This document shows, one piece after another, positions 14,267 through 19,637 of a stretch of 19,637 nt of DNA. The stretch spans positions 1 to 19,637 of the forward strand of contig CAMFFI010000005.1 in assembly GCA_945949625.1 (NCBI GenBank), given 5' to 3'. The position numbers and the translations under genes are program-made. This stretch comes from an uncultured bacterium (GTDB taxonomy: Bacteria > Bacillota > Clostridia > Oscillospirales > Acutalibacteraceae). Positions within the stretch are counted from its first letter, which is position 1, and each line of letters starts with the position of its first letter. The notes below the pieces were generated by a model, which ran no database searches, was not told the DNA's origin, and worked only from the letters and a program-made list of their open reading frames with translations.

Positions 14267-14634
14267 AAAGCCTTAAGGAAAAGGGCTGTCTGCTTGCAGT
14301 AGCTACACTGAAATCAGAGGCTTACGCAAAACAGATGCTTGAAAGCGCCGGGCTTTCAAAATACTTTAATGTTATTTACGGTTGGGACGGTACCGACAGC
14401 TGTACGAAAGCCGGTATTCTTAAAAGGGTGATTTCCTCGCTGAATATGACTCCCTCTGACGCAATTCTTGTGGGAGACTCAGAATATGACGCACAGGGAG
14501 CAAACGCTGCTGATACGGACTTTCTCGGGGTAAGCTACGGTTTCGGAATAAAAAAAGACGAAAGCAAAAAAACTCCGTTTCCTGTTGCCGACTCTCCCCA
14601 AGCTGTTCTTGATTACATAATAAACACAAAATGA
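14236..14634 (+). pseudogene. HAD phosphatase (phosphoglycolate phosphatase-like), C-terminal remnant
   Basis: The frame reads YCGIQELLKSLKEKGCLLAV, then ATLKSEAYAKQML, and later VGDSEYDAQGA. These are HAD motif II (Thr in VATLKS), a Lys in TKAGILKR (motif III position) and motif IV (GDSxxD). The N-terminal DxDGT nucleophile motif and cap domain are missing, so the fragment cannot be an active phosphatase. An in-frame TTG at 14263 overlaps the glycosyltransferase stop but has no ribosome site. Upstream of about 14236 the frame stays open but loses HAD character. This marks a second junction in the mosaic segment. Confidence 0.7.
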
Positions 14635-14777
14635 ATCAAGACAATAAAGTTAAATATTATTTATTATTTTTTGTAAAGTGCAAAAAGCCGAGTGCATCAA
14701 CACGCAATTTGAGCAGACAGCTTGATATTACAACACCTATTTTTTACCCGACCGTTTGTGAACAGTTTTCTATATAG

Positions 14778-14811
14778 AAAAAAGGTTAAGCCCGAAAGCT
14801 TACCCTTTTTT
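14778..14811. terminator. bidirectional intrinsic terminator
   Basis: AAAAAAGGTTAAGC and GCTTACCCTTTTTT pair with one mismatch around a 6-nt loop, with T-runs both ways. It separates the plus-strand mosaic from the minus-strand 186-aa gene. The rest of 14635-14777 shows no gene. Confidence 0.75.
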
Positions 14812-14834
14812 AAAAATTAAATTTTTGTTATGTA

Positions 14835-15395
14835 TTATGTTTGATATGTTCCCCATATTATAAAGTCAATTTTCTTAATCGGCTCAATCCATTTGAAACT
14901 CGGTAATATAGAATCAAATACTTCAATCATTTTTTCAGCTTTATCTGTTTTTATATATTCATCGTACCATTCTTCAAGTTGATAATATAACTCTATTGCA
15001 TTTTTCAATTTATTATCTTTATTACTTATTTGCTTTAATTTTAGGTTTGTATAATCAGACAAAACAGAATCAAATATTGGTTTTTTCGGATTTATTGTTG
15101 CTAACATTTTACTGGAAAAAGAAAGTTCAACCTTACCTGTTTCAACGTATAAACATCTCATTATTTTTTCAATGCTTATATTTTTATTTGACTTGTTTTC
15201 TTCAAAAAATTTATAATATTTAATCTGCCATTCTTTATTTCGCCTTACTCTATAAAAGCTGTTGTATTTTTTCTGAAACTCAACATCCTTATAAATATTA
15301 GTGTTGTTGAATGATTTAATAATTACTTCATAATCTCTAATTCCCAATGCTTTAGATGCGAGATTTTCTATTACTGATTTTTCTGTAAATAGCAT
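14835..15395 (-). CDS. uncharacterised 186-aa protein, AT-rich
   Basis: I do not recognise a named family. The protein is basic and Lys/Asn/Tyr-rich, with no signal peptide or membrane span. The segment FSSKMLATINPKKPIFDSVL (about 93-112) resembles a motif found in small uncharacterised proteins with an HhH/DNA-glycosylase-like look, where 'K.L.T.NP..PI.D' precedes a helix; this link is weak. An aromatic C-terminus (WGTYQT) ends the protein. The ATG at 15395 has AGGTG 5 nt upstream. Base composition is clearly more AT-rich than the housekeeping genes to its right, which suggests acquisition. It lies alone between a terminator and a palindrome cluster, as single cargo or defence genes often do, but no function should be assigned. 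Confidence 0.7.
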   Translation of the reverse strand: MLFTEKSVIENLASKALGIRDYEVIIKSFNNTNIYKDVEFQKKYNSFYRVRRNKEWQIKYYKFFEENKSNKNISIEKIMRCLYVETGKVELSFSSKMLATINPKKPIFDSVLSDYTNLKLKQISNKDNKLKNAIELYYQLEEWYDEYIKTDKAEKMIEVFDSILPSFKWIEPIKKIDFIIWGTYQT

Positions 15396-15439
15396 ATTAA
15401 CACCTATAATCTAATATGATTGCAAAACACTTCTTTAAC

Positions 15440-15745
15440 ATCATAGGACGGCTTGTTTCTGCCCCCTCATAGGGGGATTGAGGAGGTATGGGCGACTGCC
15501 GTACCCACAAGTCGCCATTTGCAATTAGTTTTGCGCTTTGCGGCGGGATGTGGGCATCCCGCCCTACCAAGCATTTTAAACATTCCTCGTATAATTGGAC
15601 AGCCGCAAGGGCTGTCCCTACGGCTTAAAGGAGATTGCAACGTCACGTTTTGCTCGCTTAATAATTGCTCATATTTTACGCTCGGGCATAAAAATTTTTT
15701 AACTTGTTGAACCTGTCTGCACGAAGAGGATGCAACGTCACGTTG
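15440..15745. repeat. cluster of GC-rich palindromes, REP/BIME-like
   Basis: Four hairpins lie in about 160 bp: CCCCCT/AGGGGG (15462-15476), GGCGACT/AGTCGCC (15491-15497 with 15510-15516), GGCGGGATG/CATCCCGCC (15542-15563) and GGACAGCC/GGCTGTCC (15597-15617). A 14-bp direct repeat, TGCAACGTCACGTT, occurs at 15636-15649 and 15731-15744; the second copy contains the truB stop. There is no credible gene. This looks like the dispersed intergenic palindromes common in Clostridia. Confidence 0.65.
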
Positions 15746-16643
15746 CTAAAAATAATTTGTATATTTTCAGCAGATTTTGCGTTTTGTCGGTTATACCAAG
15801 ACCTATAAAACTGCCGTTTCTATCTTTGACTCTGAAAATCTGCTTGTCCTCACAGCCTCTTGTAAGATATGTTCTTCCAATGTCAAGAGCTCCTCCGTTT
15901 GAAAAACGCTTTGCCTGAGGAGGAGTAACGGTTACACAGCCGTAGTTTAAAAACAGGCTTTCCGTTGATTTAAGACGGCTTTCAAGCTGTCCCTGTTCTG
16001 ACAGACTTTTAATTTCTTCAAGAGTTAATGCGTCATTAATCGTATAACCGCAGGCATTAAGCCTTTGTAAACTGCTCATTACCGCACCGCACCCTAAGGC
16101 TCTGCCCATATCGTCAATAAGCGTGCGGATATATGTACCCTTGGAGCATTTTACTTTCAAAAAACCCTCCTGTTTTTTTTCATCAAAGGAAACAAGCTGT
16201 AAATCATAGACAGTAACCTGCCTTAGCTCTCTTTCAACCTCTATACCTTGGCGCGCCAAATCGTAAAGCCTTTTTCCGTCCTTTTGAACAGCGGAAAACA
16301 TAGGGGGAATCTGACTGATTCTTCCTGTAAAATCAAAAAGCAGCTTTTGTATATCCTGCCTTTTAAAATCAGGATGGCTCTGCTTTTGCACCTGTCCCCA
16401 AATATCAAGAGTGTCGCTTACAAATCCTAATTTAAAGCCTGCAAAGTACTCTTTATCGTGATTAACAATTATATCCTGCGCCTTTGTAGCATTACCCAAA
16501 AGCAAGGGCAGAACACCCGTTGCATTAGGGTCAAGAGTGCCTGTATGTCCGATTTTCCGCTGTCCGCTGAGCTTTCTTACAACTGCAACCACGTCAAAGG
16601 ACGTAAACTCTGCCGGTTTGTTTACAACAAGTACGCCGTTCAT
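15738..16643 (-). CDS. truB: tRNA pseudouridine(55) synthase
   Basis: A 301-aa enzyme that isomerises U55 in the T-loop of nearly all tRNAs. The N-terminus MNGVLVVNKPAEFTSFDVV and the catalytic GHTGTLDPNATG motif (32-43, nucleophile Asp38) are diagnostic; KGTYIRTLIDDMG and a C-terminal PUA-like region (about 230-300) complete the usual layout and length. Its ATG overlaps the nrnA stop by 4 nt (ATGA), so the two are translationally coupled in the infB-rbfA-nrnA-truB order common in Firmicutes. The stop codon lies inside a copy of the 14-bp repeat TGCAACGTCACGTT, so the last codons may come from the repeat. ribF, often next, is not found here. Confidence 0.96.
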   Translation of the reverse strand: MNGVLVVNKPAEFTSFDVVAVVRKLSGQRKIGHTGTLDPNATGVLPLLLGNATKAQDIIVNHDKEYFAGFKLGFVSDTLDIWGQVQKQSHPDFKRQDIQKLLFDFTGRISQIPPMFSAVQKDGKRLYDLARQGIEVERELRQVTVYDLQLVSFDEKKQEGFLKVKCSKGTYIRTLIDDMGRALGCGAVMSSLQRLNACGYTINDALTLEEIKSLSEQGQLESRLKSTESLFLNYGCVTVTPPQAKRFSNGGALDIGRTYLTRGCEDKQIFRVKDRNGSFIGLGITDKTQNLLKIYKLFLAT

Positions 16644-17575
16644 ATAAACTCCTCTGCGGCTTTTATAAGCCTTGACTTAACGCTTTCATAATCGCCTGTG
16701 ATTTTACAACCTGCCGCCGCCATATGACCGCCGCCGCCGAATTTTTTACAGAAATCACTGGCATTAATTCCGTCGTTTGTTCTTACTGAAACCTTGTAGG
16801 AATTTTCGGCCTTTTGTTTCACGGTAATTCCCATAAGAACGCCTTCAATCATTCTGGGAATTGCCTCTATTCCCTCTGTATCGTCGCTTGTGATGTTAAG
16901 CTTTTCAAGCATTTCCAGCGTAACGCAGATAATTGCTCCTCTGCCCTGTGCAAAATACTCCATAGTATCGTACAAATCATGCTCCAAAGCCATTCTTTCC
17001 TTTGACTTTGTATCGAACATATTTTTATTGATAAGGGCAAAATCACAGCCTGCATTCATAAGCTCTGCGGCAATTGCGTGAGTTTTTGCAGTTGTATTTG
17101 AAAAGCGGAAACAGCCTGTGTCCGTTGCAATTCCCGTGTAAAGACAGTTTGCTATATCCTTTGTCACGGTAACGTCCATTTCACAAATAAGTGAATAAAT
17201 AATCTCACAGGCGGCAGCGGCAGTGGAATCAACGTATTTATTCTCAATTTCTATATTATTTGAGCCGTGATGGTCAATGCACAAATCTATAATATCCTTA
17301 TATTCCTCCGCATTTGCACCAAGCAGAGAAAGCGCTGCAATATCGGTGCTTACAACAAACTCACGCTGAAAATTCTGCTCCTTTACGCCGTTTTTAAGAT
17401 ATTCAAACTTCTTTGGCATACTGTCGGTAATTACCCTTGCATTTTTGCCCTGCTGCTGTAATGCAAGGCAAAGGGCAAAGCCGCAGCCTAAGGTATCTCC
17501 GTCGGGAGAAGCGTGGGTTAAAATTTCTATATTATTTTTGCTTTTTAAAATATTACAAACCTCGGTTAAAGTCAT
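16640..17575 (-). CDS. nrnA: DHH-family bifunctional oligoribonuclease/PAP phosphatase
   Basis: A 311-aa DHH/DHHA1 phosphoesterase. NrnA degrades nano-RNAs to mononucleotides and dephosphorylates pAp; related enzymes cleave pApA, and the exact preference cannot be read here. Motifs: THASPDGDTLG (20-30, metal ligands His21, Asp25, Asp27), DHH (101-103), and the DHHA1 substrate loop GGGGHMAAAGC (280-290). The frame is open to ATGs at 17599 and 17620, but both lie inside rbfA; the ATG at 17575 begins 2 nt past the rbfA stop with GAGG just upstream, giving the normal length. It sits between rbfA and truB, the usual Firmicutes order. Confidence 0.92.
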   Translation of the reverse strand: MTLTEVCNILKSKNNIEILTHASPDGDTLGCGFALCLALQQQGKNARVITDSMPKKFEYLKNGVKEQNFQREFVVSTDIAALSLLGANAEEYKDIIDLCIDHHGSNNIEIENKYVDSTAAAACEIIYSLICEMDVTVTKDIANCLYTGIATDTGCFRFSNTTAKTHAIAAELMNAGCDFALINKNMFDTKSKERMALEHDLYDTMEYFAQGRGAIICVTLEMLEKLNITSDDTEGIEAIPRMIEGVLMGITVKQKAENSYKVSVRTNDGINASDFCKKFGGGGHMAAAGCKITGDYESVKSRLIKAAEEFI

Positions 17576-17576
17576 T

Positions 17577-17948
17577 TTATTCCTCACTGCTTTGCTCATC
17601 GTCCTTGATTTCAAGTCCATTTAAAATCCTTGATATGTTTGCACTATATTCAATTGAATCGGTAGCCTTGAAAATAAGCTCGGGAACGTGCCTTATTTTA
17701 AGCCTTGCGCCAAGCTCCCGCCTTACAAAGCCCGAGGATGACTTAAGCCCCTTAACAGCTTCCTTGGCTCTGTCCATTCCCTCCATAGCGCTTACATAAA
17801 CGGTGCAGTAGGAAAGGTCGTTTGTCAAATCTACCCTGATTATGGAAATAAAAGCGTCGGCAACTCTGGGGTCCTTAAGCTCTCGGAAAATTGCCGTCAG
17901 CTCTCGTTTTATATCTTCTGTGGTTCTTTCTATTCTGTGTCCTGACAT
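17577..17948 (-). CDS. rbfA: 30S ribosome-binding factor A
   Basis: A 123-aa KH-like protein that binds the 30S subunit and helps mature the 16S rRNA 5' end, needed for cold adaptation. The opening SGHRIERTTEDIKRELTAIF, DPRVADAFISIIRVDLTNDL and the VPELIFKATDSIEYSANIS ending are characteristic, and the tail is acidic (DDEQSSEE). ATGs at 17975 and 17957 are rejected because the ribosome site GAGG lies 9 nt before the ATG at 17948. nrnA starts 1 nt after the stop, and infB ends 97 nt upstream, so this is the conserved infB-rbfA unit. Confidence 0.94.
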   Translation of the reverse strand: MSGHRIERTTEDIKRELTAIFRELKDPRVADAFISIIRVDLTNDLSYCTVYVSAMEGMDRAKEAVKGLKSSSGFVRRELGARLKIRHVPELIFKATDSIEYSANISRILNGLEIKDDEQSSEE

Positions 17949-18010
17949 AATTATCATCCTCTTTGGAAAATACAATTATTCTTCCCGAAAATCATTTTAT
18001 TATAAATTTT

Positions 18011-18030
18011 GGGCGAACAAAAGTCCGCCC
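18011..18030 (-). promoter_or_regulatory. hairpin between infB and rbfA
   Basis: On the minus strand GGGCGGAC and GTTCGCCC form an 8-bp stem (one G-U) with a TTTT loop. On the plus strand the same position is an A-C mismatch, so the structure is stable only as infB-side RNA. The sequence after it (AAAATTTATAATAAAAT) is not a good T-run. It may be a processing site, a weak attenuator or a 3'-end stabiliser. Confidence 0.45.
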
Positions 18031-18045
18031 CATAATCAGTATTAA

Positions 18046-19637
18046 TCAGTCGCGATATTCCTCAATTGTGTAGCACTCAAAAATATCGCCCTCTTTAATA
18101 TCGTTAAACTTTTCAAGTCCGATACCGCACTCGTAGCCCTCTGCCACTTCTTTTACGGAGTCCTTGAAACGCTGAAGTGAAGCGATTGTATCGTCTGCAA
18201 CAATAATTCCGTCACGCACAACTCTTACGCTTGCATTTCGCTGAATTTTACCGCTTTTAACATACGAACCTGCAATAAAGCCGATACTCTTGATTTTGAT
18301 AACATTTCGGATTTCGGCAGTTCCTAAAAGAACCTCTCTTGTTTTAGGAGCAAGCATACCCTTCATAGCGGCTTCAATTTCTTCAATGCAGTCATAAATA
18401 ACTCTGTAAAGGCGCATATCAACACCGTCACGCTCTGCGTTTACCTGTGCAATTGCGTCGGGGCGAACATTAAAGCCTACAATAATTGCATTTGACGCAT
18501 TTGCAAGCATTACGTCCGATTCATTAACCGCACCTACACCGCCGTGGATTACGTTTACTCTTACCTCATCGTTTGAAAGCTTTTCAAGGGACTGCTTAAC
18601 AGCCTCAACCGAGCCCTGAACATCTGCTTTAACAATAATTTTAAGCTCTGCAATATCGCCCAGCTTCATCTGGTCAAAGAGATTGTCAAGAGTAACCTTT
18701 GTCTGTGAGTTAAACATCTCTTCCTTCTGAGCTGTTTTTCTCTGGTCAACAAGCTCTCTTGCAAGACGTTCGTCAGATACGGCGTTGAAAATATCTCCGC
18801 CTGAGGGAACCTCGTCAAGTCCGGTGATTTCCACAGGGATTGACGGTCCTGCTGTTTTAACCTTTTCGCCCTTGTCGTTTGTCATTGCACGAACACGACC
18901 GACGCAGGTTCCTGCAACAATAATATCGCCTACGTTAAGAGTTCCGTTCTGAACAAGAACAGTTGCAATAGGTCCTCTGCCCTTGTCAAGACGCGCTTCA
19001 ATTACAGTACCCTTTGCGGCTCTGTCGGGATTTGCCTTAAGCTCCTTCATATCTGCAACAAGAGTTACCATTTCAAGCAAATCCTGAAGTCCCTCTTTTG
19101 TTTTTGCAGAAACAGGAATACACGGAGTATCTCCGCCCCATTCCTCCGGAACAAGGTCATATTCCATAAGCTGTTGTTTTACTCTGTCGGGATTTGCCCC
19201 GTCCTTATCCATTTTATTAATCGCAACAACAACAGAAACGCCCGCCGCCTTTGCGTGGTTAATTGCCTCAACTGTCTGGGGCATAATACCGTCGTCTGCG
19301 GCTACAACCAATATTGCTATATCCGTTACCTGAGCGCCTCTTGCACGCATTGTTGTAAAAGCCTCGTGTCCCGGTGTATCAAGGAAGGTGATAGGTCTGT
19401 CATTTACCGTTACTCTGTAAGCGCCGATATGCTGTGTAATACCGCCTGCCTCCTGCTGTGTTACATTTGCGTGGCGGATAGCGTCAAGTATTGAGGTTTT
19501 ACCGTGATCAACGTGTCCCATAACTACAACAACCGGAGCACGGTCAACAAGATTTGCATCATCATCTTCGCTGTCGTCAATTATCTGCTCTTCAATTGTA
19601 ACAACAACTTCCTTTTCAACCTTTGCGTGAAATTCCA
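18046..19637 (-). CDS. infB: translation initiation factor IF-2, 5' end outside window
   Basis: The visible 530 or so codons cover the G domain and all C-terminal domains; the N-terminal extension runs off the right edge. The frame stays open to the last base, upstream of the internal Met of VVVVMGHVDHGKT. GTPase motifs: G1 GHVDHGKT, G2 GGITQHIGAY, G3 DTPGHEAF, G4 NKMD, G5 SAKTKEG. Domain II (TVIEARLDKGRGPIATVLVQ), domain III (ADVQGSVEAVKQSL) and domain IV, which binds fMet-tRNA (IIVADDTIASLQRFKD and ECGIGLEKFNDIKEGD), are intact to the stop. IF-2 places initiator tRNA on the 30S subunit and promotes subunit joining. It heads the infB-rbfA-nrnA-truB run; nusA would be expected outside the window. 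Confidence 0.97.
   Translation of the reverse strand, partial: EFHAKVEKEVVVTIEEQIIDDSEDDDANLVDRAPVVVVMGHVDHGKTSILDAIRHANVTQQEAGGITQHIGAYRVTVNDRPITFLDTPGHEAFTTMRARGAQVTDIAILVVAADDGIMPQTVEAINHAKAAGVSVVVAINKMDKDGANPDRVKQQLMEYDLVPEEWGGDTPCIPVSAKTKEGLQDLLEMVTLVADMKELKANPDRAAKGTVIEARLDKGRGPIATVLVQNGTLNVGDIIVAGTCVGRVRAMTNDKGEKVKTAGPSIPVEITGLDEVPSGGDIFNAVSDERLARELVDQRKTAQKEEMFNSQTKVTLDNLFDQMKLGDIAELKIIVKADVQGSVEAVKQSLEKLSNDEVRVNVIHGGVGAVNESDVMLANASNAIIVGFNVRPDAIAQVNAERDGVDMRLYRVIYDCIEEIEAAMKGMLAPKTREVLLGTAEIRNVIKIKSIGFIAGSYVKSGKIQRNASVRVVRDGIIVADDTIASLQRFKDSVKEVAEGYECGIGLEKFNDIKEGDIFECYTIEEYRD

Noticed and set aside
15453..15710. 85-codon plus-strand frame in the palindrome cluster
   Set aside because: It reads straight through inverted repeats, and its product has no protein-like pattern.

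Overview
The window looks like chromosomal DNA of a low-GC, anaerobic, gut-type Clostridia (Oscillospirales/Ruminococcaceae-like). The signs are a rubredoxin/rubrerythrin/ferredoxin peroxide-defence operon, TnpV and DUF6809-type small proteins, sigma-A promoters with TTGACA/TATAAT-like boxes, AGGAGG ribosome sites and many intrinsic terminators. This placement is inferred from gene content, not from a marker gene.

Layout, left to right. (1) 3-1750 (+): a 5'-cut rubredoxin-rich protein and a fused ferredoxin-rubredoxin-rubrerythrin-rubredoxin protein, followed by a 180-bp element with terminal inverted repeats and a bidirectional terminator. (2) 2032-3080 (-): TnpV, a small partner ORF and a DUF6809-like protein, which look like cargo left by a Tn4451/CTn-type element. 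(3) 3165-4892 (-): a two-gene unit of a CmpB-type membrane protein and a membrane-anchored alpha/beta hydrolase. (4) 5082-7561 (-): oleate hydratase and a TetR-family regulator. (5) 7938-9540: a decayed mobile-element scar. It holds a promoter/terminator pair around about 245 noncoding nt, a 30-nt tRNA-Trp(CCA) fragment that looks like an attachment-site footprint, the tail of a large serine recombinase, an unrecognised zinc-ribbon-like protein with a lost 5' end, and the tail of a tyrosine integrase with an in-frame stop. (6) 9726-12011: divergent upp and uraA (uracil salvage and uptake), each with a near-consensus promoter. (7) 12176-14634: a mosaic of broken genes: PucR-type regulator tail, HAD-like/polysaccharide protein tail, a polysialyltransferase-like glycosyltransferase, and a HAD phosphatase tail. 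(8) 14835-15395 (-): an AT-rich gene of unknown function, then a cluster of GC-rich palindromes. (9) 15738-19637 (-): the housekeeping run infB-rbfA-nrnA-truB, with infB running off the right edge.

How the parts work together: the left operon should move electrons through rubredoxin-type centres to a rubrerythrin that reduces peroxide. upp and uraA capture uracil. infB/rbfA/nrnA/truB serve translation initiation, 30S maturation, nucleotide recycling and tRNA modification. Two breakpoints (about 8476 and 12413) share one geometry: a minus-strand gene tail on the left and a plus-strand gene tail on the right, both missing their 5' ends, as expected from deletions that removed a divergent promoter region. 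I see no CRISPR array, intact tRNA/rRNA or clearly new defence system. The least explained items are the att-like/ncRNA locus at 7938-8216, the nested start inside the rubrerythrin fusion, and the 180-bp structured element.
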